From positions 61,654,702 to 61,718,701 of the forward strand of contig OY757904.1 of the NCBI GenBank assembly GCA_963585895.1: a stretch of 64,000 nucleotides of DNA. Direction: 5' to 3'. Below the pieces are notes generated by a model. That model saw only the letters and a list, made by a program, of their open reading frames with translations, did not search any database and was not told where the DNA came from. Positions 20,604-31,640 of the stretch are shown piece by piece (the stretch's first letter is position 1; the number at the start of each line of letters is the position of its first letter). Position numbers and translations under genes: made by a program. The DNA comes from Sepioteuthis lessoniana. Taxonomy: Eukaryota; Mollusca; Cephalopoda; Myopsida; Loliginidae.

Positions 20604-22054
20604 ATGACTAGAAGTGAATATACCCAAATAGATAACTCAGGGGAAATTACCCTTATCCAGAAAGGCTTCCCAAAAGGAGCCATCTCCAGCAACTATAGCC
20701 CAACAACGTGTCTACCTATGATGTGGAAAATACTGACCACAGAGATTCGAGAAGAGGTCTATTTCTGTCTTGCAGGTTTGGCCTATTTCCGGAAAAAACA
20801 AAAAGGATGCAGTAGGAGAAACGAGAAGAACAGTTGACCCACTATACGCAGCTCAGCACTTCCTTAAGATCAAAATGAGAAGGAAGAATATAGCCATTGC
20901 ATAAATTGACTATAAAAGGTCTTTGATATGGTCTCGCAAACTTGGATAATAGAATGCCAGAAGATGTACCAAATATTCACCAAAGTCATTAAATTCATCA
21001 CGGAAACCATGTCAAACTGGAAAATGGAATGGACACAATGAGGAACACTTTAGGAGAGGTGAAAATCCAAAGAGACATCCTCCAAAGAGATTTGCTCTTG
21101 CCAATACAATTTGTAATAACAATGATATCACTCAATTACATACTTAGAAAGTGTACTTGGAGCTACAAACTTTCAAAATAGCAAGAAAAGATTAATCACC
21201 TTGTATATGTGGACGACATCAAACTATTTTTAAAAAAAATTAGAGACGTTAATACAAACAAGAATATACAGACGATTTATAGGAATAAAATTTCGCAGAG
21301 AAAGATGTGACATGTATTTAAAGAGATGTGTGCAAATATAAAAAAAACGAAAGGAATAGAAATACCAAATCAAGAAAGCATCACAATCCTTGGAGAGAAG
21401 GAAAACTACAAGTTCTTAGGAATATTTGGGAGCGGACACAATCAAACAAGCGGAGCAATAACTAGGAAGAAGAAATGTGAAAAAAAAAAAAAAAAAACGC
21501 AGATGCATGGATATTTCAAGGAGCAAACTTACGAAATTGTCTACGAGAAAACCTGAACATTGATACGAACGAGAAAGTGAATATCTTCCAATAAAAGCAT
21601 AATTAACGCCATAAGGACCAATTATATTTAAGCGAAAATTGATAAAACGTAAAAGAATAGAAAATGCAGAGTATTTGGTGAAAAAATGAAACGGTTAATC
21701 ACATAAAAAGTGATTGCAGCAAACTAGCACTAAAGGAGGGAAAGAAAATCCACTGAGAATCGCGCAAATGATTAAAACTTTATTACATTTAAATGGGATA
21801 TGCACAAACCAAAATCAGTTCTCGAAGATCAAACCCACAAAATTCTCTTGGATTTTGAGATGCAGTATGATCACCAAATTCCGACCTGAACATCAGAGAG
21901 AGAGAGAGAGAGAGAGAGAGAATTTGCCGTTTGGTGGATTTTGTCTTTCCGACGAATAACATAGTGAAAATAAAAGAAAGCGAAATGACAGATAGATACT
22001 TGGACCATATTAGAGAACTGAAAAAGCAGTGGAACGTAAGGATCAATGTGATAC
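20604..22054 (+). pseudogene. LINE-2 family reverse transcriptase, left part
   Basis: Remnant of a second non-LTR family, unrelated in sequence to LINE-1. Segments in order: EITLIQKGFPKGAISSNYSP and CLPMMWKILTTEIREE (RT fingers); a motif A region around 20905 (IDYK, then a frameshift into VFDMVSQTWI); a degenerate motif B near 21075; motif C LVYVDDIKLF near 21200; IPNQESITILGEKENYKFLG near 21365; and the C-terminal region CRLVDFVFPTNNIVKIKESE near 21925. A (GA)n array (21895-21921) sits in the coding region. The clade was not assigned. A solo LTR interrupts it at 22055. Confidence 0.85.
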
Positions 22055-22659
22055 TGTTATATTTTGACCCTTCGACCCGGCCCAAAAATGCTATTCCTAG
22101 GTAATACATAGGAAGGAAGTGACACATTCCAATGGCCAGTAATCGAAAGAGATCGCGTGGGCTTATGATATGGGACAAGGTGAAGGTCCCATTGTGCCAT
22201 TACAGTGATGCACCGGAAGAGAGTAACCTCTGAACTGCATGACAGTTATTTCCGCTTGATGACGATTAAACATCCGATTCAAAGATCCAGTAGGCGATCG
22301 TGTGGGCGTTGAGTTATTATTTAACTCAGTTGAGTTTGGGGTGCCAAAGCAGTTGCCAGTGGAATTCCAGACAGTAGAGACCAGATGTGGTAGGGAAGGC
22401 CACACCCCATCATCAGGAGAACAAAAAAAGACACAACGTGACGGTCATAATAGTGGGGTCAAAATATGAAGTTTATGTTCGGTCTCTAGCATCCTCTCAC
22501 ATGCAAACCTTCAACAACCCTTTCGAACCCTTGCAATAAAGACAGGGAGGTGAATATTTTTCTAAAGAAGTCTTCATGTGTCGTTTCTTCCTGCGCCCTT
22601 TATTCTTGCGTCTGTCTTTATTATAGAGTCGTTATGATACGGCAAATGAGTATATAACA
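22055..22659 (+). mobile_element. LTR-1 solo LTR nested in LINE-2, TSD ATAC
   Basis: 605 bp, TGTTATATTTTGACCC ... TATATAACA, flanked by ATAC at 22051-22054 and 22660-22663. AATAAA at 22535-22540 gives plus orientation. The LINE-2 reading frame continues across it: ...WNVRINVI before and PVAARALGTVSKGLEK after, once a single ATAC is counted. This fixes the insertion to the base and shows LTR-1 was active after this LINE-2 copy landed. Confidence 0.92.
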
Positions 22660-22890
22660 ATACCAGTTGCAGCACGTGCACTCGGAACGGTCTCCAAAGG
22701 CTTAGAGAAGTGACTGGAGGAACTGGGAATCAGTGGGAGAATCGAAACCATTTAAACGACAGAGTTGCTGATATCAGTCAGAATACTGAGAAGAGTCCTA
22801 GAAACATGAAGAGACTTGCCGTCATTCAGTGTCATGCGAAAGACCACCAGCTAATGCTGGTGTGAAAAACTCACAAAGAGTGAAATAATC
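22660..22890 (+). pseudogene. LINE-2 3' end, right of the solo LTR
   Basis: Continues the interrupted frame (LGTVSKGLEK, LLISVRILRRVLET) with several stops, then the 3' region 'aagaccaccagctaatgctg' and 'aaaactcacaaagagtgaaa', which also ends the copy at 53090-53735. Confidence 0.85.
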
Positions 22891-22934
22891 TTTAGTAAAT
22901 GATTGAGTTATTCAATTTACCTCCTAGATGGGAT

Positions 22935-23345
22935 ATAAGTGGAACTACCACTCCTGGTCAAAGTCGAGCTGAGAGTAATTTTAATGAAGGAGTACTCTCC
23001 ATTCCCCAAAATTTCATGTTTGAAACCTTACAATAAAAAAATTTGAAGAATTAAAAATAGTGTTAAACACGAATGCAGGTCCTGAACAAATATGATTTCG
23101 TGCGAAATTGGTTCATTCTCTTGAATATAGGCATTTTGCGGGTTTTGCTCTAATACATATCGGGTGTCTTGGGTATGATACTAAACTGCATCTGATGGCT
23201 AGGGCCTAATTATTAAGGTCTGGAGAGTGTGAGGAACCGCTAACTTGCCATTACTTCCTGATTCACTTTGATTCTGAGTGGTAGTATCTGTTAAGGTCCA
23301 ATCTATCAGTCAATTAGATCTGTTTAAAAATCATTCCTTATCAAT
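22935..23345. repeat. two partial Rep-D/E heads in opposite orientation
   Basis: A minus-strand head piece lies at 22935-23030 ('gaaggagtactctccattcc') and a plus-strand head piece at 23150-23345 ('gtcttgggtatgatactaaa', 'ctgagtggtagtatctgtt'). A short A-rich tract follows at 23360-23395. Confidence 0.55.
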
Positions 23346-23439
23346 AGGACCGGGAGCCAAACAAAAAAAAAAAAAAAGAAAAAAGAAAAGAAAATTCTGA
23401 AGAAACAACATAAAAATGTAGGTATGGACGTAAAAACAT

Positions 23440-24125
23440 TTAAAATATACCTATCTCCTTTTTAAGTGTAAATCCAACACAGCTGCTTAAAAATATCTTT
23501 TCTAATTTTGACCAGTCCTTTAACCCATTTGCACAAAAATATCTGTTCCTCTTTTTTTTACCAGTCCATCCAATCCATACGCTTAATAACATATCCTTCG
23601 CTTTCTTTACCAGCCCACCCAATCCATACGCTTAATAACATGTCCTTTTCTTTCTTTACCAGCCCACCCAATCCATACGCTTAATAACATGTCCTTTTCT
23701 TTCTTTACCAGTCCATCCAATCCATAAGCTTAATAACATATCTTTCTCTTTCTTTACCAGCACATCCAACCCATACGCTTAAAATATCTTTCTCTTTCTT
23801 TGCCAGCCCATCCAACCCATACGCTTATAAAAACAGGTATTTCTTTTTTTACCAGTCCATCCGACCCATACGCTTAGATATACCTTTCTCTTTTTCACCA
23901 TTCATCTAACACACCCACTTAAAAATATTTCTTTCTCTTTTTTACCATTCTCCTCCAACTCCTCCACTTAAAGACCTATCTTTCTTTTTCTACCAGTCAT
24001 ATCCAACCCATACTCTTAAAGACATAACTTTCTCTTTTTTACCAGTTTATCTAACCTATCCACTTAAAGACGCGACTTTCTATTTTTACTAGGCCATCCG
24101 TCCCTCCGCTTAAAAAAGTATTTTC
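23440..24125. repeat. minisatellite, about 49-bp unit, about 13 copies
   Basis: Tandem units of the form CTTTCTTTACCAGYCCAYCC followed by AATCCATACGCTTAATAACA. ACCAG recurs at 23609, 23658, 23707, 23756, 23802 (as GCCAG) and 23851, giving periods of 49, 49, 49, 46 and 49. Units decay toward both ends. Apparent minus-strand frames are repeat artefacts. Confidence 0.92.
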
Positions 24126-24660
24126 CTCACTTTTCTTTGTGTCACTTCATGCAAGGCGTATGTTTTTACATTGTAATTCAATACCTTTCTGTATCTCTTC
24201 ATAAATAGCTGACTGCAATTAGTCGGTATTGAACCTGAAACTGACACTTTCATAAGGCCACTGTTAGCAGAATCATCGAGCAAATGCCGTCATGCAAAAG
24301 ACGGGTTCTTATTATACAAGTTCATGATTGAATGTCGGATGAGATCAAGACAAGAAACCATTCATCTTCCACGTGTCAGTTCAGACGCACAGGCAACCAA
24401 TAATGGTGGTTTTTGCATTCGAGTCGATATGATTGGAAATGACTTCTTGGAGTAACTTGTAATTGACAGTCCGATCGTTTTTATGCAGCGTGCTAAAGGT
24501 ATAGCGTGGCAGGGTAAACAAACGAACAATCAATGCATTAGTCATTGAAAATGGTTGACCTTTCCTAACCTTTATCGAATCGTCACGCCTATAATCATCT
24601 CTCATGGAACAGAAAACGCTCTCAGAAAAAAAAAACTCCATTCACAGTTTGTGTCGTGTT
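24126..24660. other. non-repetitive stretch, no gene recognised
   Basis: Composition is more balanced than its surroundings, and none of the repeat families is visible. A minus-strand frame of 86 residues (24641-24381) does not resemble a family I know. It could be unique sequence or an old unrecognised element. Confidence 0.4.
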
Positions 24661-24667
24661 TAACGTA

Positions 24668-25106
24668 AGAAAGAAAGAAAGAAAGAAAGAAAGAAAAGTC
24701 GATTGTAATCATAAGTATTTGTCAAACGAAGATTTAGTTAGTATAGATGTTTGGAATATTCTTTTTTCATTTAACAAGATAAAAACAAGACTTAGAAATA
24801 TGATTCACAGATTCTTAGGAATATTTTTTTTCTGTGGTATCAGAATAAATAGGAATAGATAATTGGACTCTGTAACCAAAGAAAAAAAATGCAATACCTG
24901 ATAGTTTTACGCTTCTAATTAAGGCCAATTATCTGTTTATTTGCTACTTTACTTGATCTGTATCTCCATTTAATTCTCTTTTTCATCAATTTGATATGAG
25001 TCTCAATCTTGTTTCTAGCTTTTATCAACCGTTCTGACTACACAAATTACCTCTATAAAAACACATCCACACAAACACACATAAACACACACGCACACAT
25101 ACACAT

Positions 25107-25180
<74 letters not shown>

Positions 25181-25203
25181 TGAGAGAGAGAGTGAGAGAG
25201 AGA
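24668..25203. repeat. microsatellites: (AAAG)n and (CA)n-(AT)n-(AG)n
   Basis: (AAAG)n at 24668-24697. A compound CA, TA, then AG array runs from about 25063 to 25203. The sequence between them is AT-rich with no gene seen. Confidence 0.9.
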
Positions 25204-25284
25204 CCATGTGGCGTAAAGTCTGAAGTACTAGATGGCAGCCATAAACTCAGTGAGTTTGAAATCCAGTCACATTATTTTGTTTTT

Positions 25285-25432
25285 CTTTCATAGAGATACC
25301 CGTTGGAGAAGCATGAACCTACTTATCCCGCAGCTATTGATTGAGTTGTATAACCACTGTCCTTCTATCAGAATGGCTTTGACTTTAAATAACCCTCAAA
25401 GGTTTATATCAAAAGAAACCAAACCAAGCATA
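25285..25432 (+). repeat. SINE-C tail fragment
   Basis: 'gagaagcatgaacctactt', 'atggctttgactttaaataa', CCCTCAAAGGTTTATATC and AAAGAAACCAAACC. Confidence 0.65.
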
Positions 25433-25572
25433 AAAGGACAGTAATGTTTGAATCCTACCCCTTCAAAGCCCAGCTGAACAAATGAGTTTATTATAACGAT
25501 GATTCCTAATTCCATAAAGACAGGTAAAGATTACCTGTTGTTTTTATTTCTTTACTCATTCATTACTCATTA

Positions 25573-25604
25573 TCCTCCTCCTCCTCCTCCTCCTCCTCCT
25601 CCTC

Positions 25605-25636
<32 letters not shown>
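25573..25636. repeat. (TCC)n then (TCA)n microsatellites
   Basis: TCC units at 25573-25604, TCA units at 25608-25636. Confidence 0.95.
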
Positions 25637-25637
<1 letters not shown>

Positions 25638-26599
25638 AGGTGTGCCGACATCATGAATTCCTCTGAGTCTCTCACTCTCTCGTCATCCGTCCCTATCTGC
25701 CATCACTCTTGGCAAGTCCTTTAAACGACGAGATATCACTTAAAACCAGTAATAGCCCTAATGTTCCTTTACCTCTACGTTATAATGTCTAAACAAATGA
25801 TGCCTTTTTTTTCTCGTAGACTTTGGCTGCAAGTTCTATTGATAAATCAAGGATGTGTGAACGTGAACAAGCATCTGACGGGGTTCATTGTTTAGAAGGG
25901 ACCTAAATCCTAGCAAGTCAAAAGTTCCTTTCTATATATTGACATTGAAGTCACCAGCATTGAAAGATGCGCGTGCATCTCTCGGATCAAAGTCAAAGTA
26001 TCGACCGATCGATCCATAGGTCGACGTGCGCACCCACTGACGCATTGCAGAAGACATATTGATGCATATGGTGCGTTTGATATCGGAAGAGGCAGTTAGA
26101 AAATCTTTCTTCAGAGACATTATTTCTCAGAAATAATGGAACGTACCATTTCCTTGAGACGCCGTCAACATCATAATCATTATCTAACTTACGTTTATTC
26201 TTTAAAATCTTTATTGAGCTTATTTTATTATAACATAAGGTCTTGAATTGTAAGAGGCCGATGAGGATCAAACTCTTTATAACCATAATGTTATGCAAGA
26301 ATTGCTTGGAAATATTATCTTCCCTTTAGTTTTGAGATTAGAATATATCTATGAGATTTTCAGACAATGATTTAGGCAAAGTATCTGTTTCTCTTCAAAT
26401 CTTCTTTATGGCTGTAGTAAAAAAAAATGGGAGGATATGCGTTTATTGGCTATGTAAATTCCAGTGCACCACCCTTAGGTTACACTACAAGAAATATTCC
26501 GAGTAATCTGACGTATTCAAGAGGAAGCTTGGACATGGTAATTTTTCTTTTAAAACACCAATACACGTATATGACCCTATTTCAAAACAATGTCTAATC
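25637..26599. other. no gene recognised
   Basis: Mostly non-repetitive. The part at 25850-26160 is the least AT-biased, but no conserved frame was found on either strand. Confidence 0.4.
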
Positions 26600-27150
26600 A
26601 CATTTGTTTGTTCGTTTATTTGACTATATGGCATACCAACCTTTGTAGGTTACTTAAAGCTGAATCCATTTTTAAACAGTTCTATTTCATACAAGTTTAG
26701 GATAAGTACCCATCTTAATTGTCAAAACCATTTATATTTCAAGCCATTCAGTTTAGTCAGACAGTTCTATTTCAAACAATTCAGTTTAGTATAGTATTTT
26801 TTTTACATACAATTAAATGTCGAAGCAGTACTATTTCAAATAATTCAGTTTAATGTAAGTAAAGTTTGAATACCAAAAACAGTCCTTTTTCAAGCAATTC
26901 AGTTTAGCAAAAGTGCGCAGTTTAGTTCTATTTTACCCATAGATAGGACCCTATCTGGTGCTACTACTTCGGGCCAAAGTGGACTTGGGATCGATGGCAA
27001 TGAATGGGTACTCCAAATTCTCCAAAGCAATAGAATTACTGGAGCCTCTACCTCAGATTTTTAGAGTCATATCGTTGGGGTGGGGGTTAGTTCTTTGCAG
27101 AGAAGCAGTCGGTGTATTCTACTGTGCCAGCCGACTGAGCAATATATCAG
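26600..27150 (-). repeat. Rep-D copy, complete
   Basis: Minus orientation. Tail AACCTTTGTAGGTT complement pair at 26637-26652, about five subrepeats ('ttcaaacaattcagtttag'), head blocks 'acccatagataggacccta' and 'gcagtcggtgtattctac'. Confidence 0.8.
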
Positions 27151-27732
27151 ATTGGCTTTGGAAGGAAAATAATAAATATAAGATTTAGTGTGTAACGCTT
27201 ACACTAATAGAATATTTTATAAAACAATAAATTAATATTAAAAGACTTGAAACCTAAGATAATCAAGATGCTACCAAGCAATCTTTGGGTTTCGATTGGG
27301 CAGGAATCTTTTATTCGTTCTGAAAATGGTATCTGCTGGAATGCTCTTCCTCTCCTCTATTGTTTATTTCTGATACTTTATATTAAAGGGTACCTGGAAT
27401 ATTTTGATTTAATATTGATCAGGAAAATCTACTTTGTCCAGAAAGCAAATAGAATTAGCATCCATAGGAGTTCCAATCCATCCAAGTGGAGACACTCTCT
27501 TCTACAGGAGTACCTCCTTGTAGTGCTCCCGCAACTTTTAGGAGTAGAATAAAAAGAAATGTCTGATTTGTTGAAAAAGCAACTTAAATTCATATCAGCA
27601 GGCATGTCATTGTAATTTGTTTCAGAAAACAATTTCAGCAATGTCTAAATTATCCAGGAAACATATGGGGGAGGAGCATCTTGTCCTTTAGGTATATAAA
27701 ATTTTTCGTTATTCTGTTTCGACCTTTTATCA
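27151..27732. other. no gene seen
   Basis: Short shadow frames only. Confidence 0.45.
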
Positions 27733-27792
<60 letters not shown>

Positions 27793-27960
27793 ATGAATCT
27801 GAGGTTTAGTTTGGTTCACGTTGTTATTTGTTTGATGTCTTATCAATTCCGTATTGGTTATTTCATGCCAAAATTTCATTCACTTCTAGATATTTGATTG
27901 TAATTTTAAATATTTCATAGAAGTTTTAAAAGCGGTTTCTTTATTATTAATCATTTGTTT

Positions 27961-28040
<80 letters not shown>
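27733..28040. repeat. AT/GT and CA/AT microsatellites with a Rep-D-like tail scrap
   Basis: (AT)n-(GT)n at about 27735-27792, a minus-strand tail-like piece at about 27808-27885 ('tattggttatttcatgcc'), and (CA)n-(TA)n at 27962-28040. Confidence 0.8.
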
Positions 28041-28045
<5 letters not shown>

Positions 28046-28297
28046 CTGTTGGCGAGCGTAGTCGAAAGCGACCATAAGACTCTCTTTTCGATAGCTACAA
28101 CACCGAGGTGTAGGGGAGGGCACAACACCTTTTCCAGGATTGCTCTACTTTACTCTTGATACGTACGTTATATTGCTGAGTGTGAAACAAGGAGGTACCA
28201 TGTACTATTTTAAAAGTCATTGGTATGACGCAACCTGGGATTGAACCCAGGTCTCCTGGACCATTGGCGAACACTGCCCACCAGTCCAATATGCCGG
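28041..28297 (-). repeat. SINE-A between two (TA)n tracts
   Basis: Complete on the minus strand: 3' block 'ggcgagcgtagtcgaaag', the ACACCGAGGTGTAGGGGAGG block, T-arm complement GGATTGAACCCAGGTC, and the 5' end CCGG near 28293. (TA)n abuts both ends, as for the 15.5-kb copy. Confidence 0.85.
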
Positions 28298-28445
<148 letters not shown>

Positions 28446-28499
28446 CAAATTAATACTAATAACTCATACATAATTATATCGTCTAGCGTGACTGTTCCG

Positions 28500-28760
28500 A
28501 TTTAATGATAATCATTTTGCTTGTAAACAGTTACATGATTTCAAGTTGCTAATCATAGTAATTCTTAGTAAACAATTATAATTTCGATGAAATATTCTTA
28601 ATACAAATAATTTGCTAATACTTATACAGTATCAAGTATGTCAATCACGTACGGATAATTTTCAATCAGATACATTTGACCCATAGATGGGACCTTAAAA
28701 GGGATTATCGTTATACTGAGAGTGGACCTGCGATTAACAGTAATGATGAAGCCTGTCTCT
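28500..28760 (-). repeat. Rep-E copy, tail missing
   Basis: Subrepeats ('ttacatgatttcaagttgc') then head 'gacccatagatgggacctt' and 'gagagtggacctgcgatta'. Confidence 0.55.
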
Positions 28761-29271
28761 GTCCGTCTGTTTGTCTGCCTGTGGACTAAAGAAAAGCAAG
28801 CCACGATATTACCGAAGCAGCTACAGACGTGATATAATTACATTTACAAGGAAACTGTTCACTTAAGAAGAAGACATTTTTTAAATTCTATAAATAGAAG
28901 TATCTCTACTTATCTGCAGTTAGAAGGAGGAGACCCGGATCTGATTGTCTTGCATGTAAATCTTCCTCTACTTCATTTTCCAATTTTCTGTCGTCGCTTC
29001 GGTCTATGAATGCTCTCCTTATCTCGTTTCTTGATTGGTTTAAATTTTGATGACTCACCATCAAAATTGACCAACCGGAGCGTGAAACAGATTCATAATC
29101 CCTAAAGATTTTTTCAGAAGAAGTCCTGAACTGAGTCCCAGATTTTACGTAAACGGATAAATATTTTCGGTCGGATCTTATGGAAGTTTATCATAATGTC
29201 CACAGCTATGAGTTCTCCATAGAAGGATTAACTATTTCAACATTTTTAAATTGCATATATGACCACTTTAT
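28761..29271. other. no gene seen
   Basis: Contains an inverted GATTTTGATGA-type pair near 29045-29070 and no coding signal. Confidence 0.4.
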
Positions 29272-29560
29272 ACATGATTGATTGACAGACTGATTTTAAC
29301 TGCATGGCAACACGTCTTGGGTTATTTTATGTCTTGAGGTTAGAAAATTGCGTTCATTGTGCATGTATACATTTCATGTTGTTAAATAGTTTTTTATATA
29401 GTTATATGATATCAAGTTTCCAACTGTAATGATAAAAATTTGCATAATTTTAAGCATTCCTATCAAATCCAAATAATTTGCAAACAGATCTCTTTGATGC
29501 AGAGTTGGGACCCGAAAATGGTACTACCATTGTTATTTAATCTCTGATGACTTAGAAGTG
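29272..29560 (-). repeat. Rep-E copy
   Basis: Tail near 29300-29330 (CACGTCTTGGGTTATTTTAT), subrepeats, and head 'gagttgggacccgaaaatg' up to about 29560. Confidence 0.6.
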
Positions 29561-29784
29561 CAAACTGTGTCAAATTTACGGAAAAATGTGTGATGTGAAC
29601 GGAGAAGCAAGTTTAGTCAAAAGATGTTTATAAACGGTTTAAACATAGATCTGACACTTCATGACTAAAAGACAGTGTATGTGGTGAACACACCGACTCT
29701 GCGGCAAAAAAGAAGTTCCGTGCGCTGCACTTGGTAAACAAAGTCTTGCTGAAAGTCTTCTGGGATATGAAAGTACCTATCACT

Positions 29785-30425
29785 ATTGGTTGACTCGTTG
29801 GTAGGTTGTACTTTTTACGGCATGTCAACCCTTGGGTTATTTTATGCAAAAACGTTTTGGTTTTATTCCGAATTTTTTGAGAATGGATATTATTTGTTCG
29901 GTTACATTTGGTTTTATGGAATTTCCCCCATTCTTTGTTATTTAATGCCAAATGCTGTTTTTACATACATATTGAATATCTGATTCGTAAACATATTTTG
30001 TAGATATACAGATAGATGATCAAACAGTTCTATTTCTAACAATTTCATTTAGCATGTCAACACAGTTAAGTGGTTCCATGTATTGCTATGAATGATTAAC
30101 AATTTAGTTAAACATCAGTCATTTATTTACGCACAGCGAAATGATCAAACAGTTCTATTTCAAACTATTCAATTTAGCATAGGTCATTTGTTTGCTCTCA
30201 GTTTAAATGTCAAACAGTTCTAGATGAACTATATATTGGAGTCTATCAGGTGCTATAACACCGGACCAGAGTGGACCTGGGAGCGATGGTGATGAAGGAG
30301 TAATCTGCATTCCTTAAAGCTCCAGCATTACTGGAGCCTCACCATCAGTGTTGTTTAGCGTCATATCCAGGATACTCGTTGTGGGGGGTTAGCCCTCTGC
30401 AGAAGCACTATCGGCATATTAGTTT
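29785..30425 (-). repeat. Rep-D copy with an extra tail
   Basis: Two minus-strand tails in a row (29785-29855 and 29905-29955), then subrepeats and a good head ('gaccagagtggacctgggag', 'ctctgcagaagcactatcgg'). The doubled tail suggests a second, 5' truncated copy downstream. Confidence 0.75.
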
Positions 30426-30679
30426 CAAGGAGTTTAAATTGGTTGTGGTGTGTTCACCGTTAAATTTGCGTAATATGGCTTTTCGCAGACAGATTACTCT
30501 CCTACAGCCTTCATTAAACCAGTGTGTGAGGTGTCTGTTTGAGGGAAAGCTTTTTGGTATGGTTTCAACTACTATTGAAACTAAAGTTTCTATCAACTAG
30601 TTTATTGCATCTTTGTTGTTTGAGTATCGTATAATTTTTTTGTTTAAATTGGGTTTTGAATCCTTCCCAGTTTGGCGTA

Positions 30680-31086
30680 TATATTTTTCAATTGGTTGGT
30701 TAGTTGTTGGGGTTTTATGGCACACCAGCCTTTGTAGGTTATTTAACGCCAAATCTATTTTTATACAAATAATCAGTTCTATTTCAAACAATTCAGTTTA
30801 GTATGAATACACAGTTTAATTGTGAAAAACATTTCTATTTCAAGCTATTCAGTTTAGCATAATTATGCAGTCAGTTCTACTTAACCCATAGATAGGGCCC
30901 TATTAGGTGCTACCATTCCGGGCCAGAGTGATCCTGGGAGCAATGGCAATGAAGGGGTGATCCGCATTTCCCAAAACTCCAGCATCATTGGAGTCTAACC
31001 ATCAGATCGTTTAGTGTCATTTCAGGACACTCATTGGGGAGGTCTTACCCTTCTGCAGAGATGCAGTTTGTGTATTCGACAGCCCC
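30680..31086 (-). repeat. Rep-D copy, complete
   Basis: Tail 'cagcctttgtaggttattta', subrepeats, and head 'tccgggccagagtgatcctg' and 'gcagtttgtgtattcgacag', ending where the Jockey-like endonuclease begins. Confidence 0.8.
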
Positions 31087-31640
31087 AATATTTTTCATTT
31101 GCGAGTGTCTACTATCACGAAGAGGTTGTGGACTTTCGAGAATGATTTGGAAGTGGTCTTGGACGCAAATATCGTTATAGACTTTCCACTTAGAGTCCAC
31201 GTAGCTTGATGAGTATGTGACTGCAGATGGATTAAGATGGGTTTGAAATTTATTGTTTAGGATGCAGTGGTTACTGTTGTTGATTACTTTTTCAAGGTTA
31301 TTGCCTTTCTTACTGGTTTTATGGCAACTCAATTTAGTGTTGTGACTGTTAAGGTCACTTAGTATTATGCGGGGTCTAGGGATTTATTCTTTTAGTCTGT
31401 TTAGTTTTGTTTCGTTTATAAGGTCATGTGATAGAATGTAAATGGAGCAGATGTTTATTGATTTCTGTAGAGTTACTTTGACAGCAATCGATTGAAGTTC
31501 TGTATCAATGTTGATTTAATGTTGAGGTATGTTTTCCTAATTAGAATCTAGACACTTCCAGAGGCTCCGTTTCTATCTTTGTTTATGTAATTATATTGTT
31601 TGTAGTTTTTGATATCGAGTTGTTTCTGGAGGTGATACTA
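31087..31640 (-). pseudogene. Jockey-like LINE, ORF2 endonuclease part
   Basis: The minus-strand reading gives the APE endonuclease of a Jockey-clade element: NINIDTELQSIAVKVTLQKS, INICSIYIL, the catalytic-type block ILSDLNSHNTKL (family form GDFNSHNT), KKGNNLEKVINNSNHCILNN, and C-terminal ICVQDHFQIILES (family form SDHFPI with the catalytic His). At least three stops or shifts occur. The RT domain is absent; a Rep-D copy abuts at 31086. Confidence 0.85.

Noticed and set aside
23440-23622. Minus frame with repeated Lys/Trp pattern
   Set aside because: Translation of the 49-bp minisatellite.
25608-25636. CRISPR-like or regulatory repeat
   Set aside because: Simple (TCA)n microsatellite; no spacers. 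No CRISPR array is present in the window.
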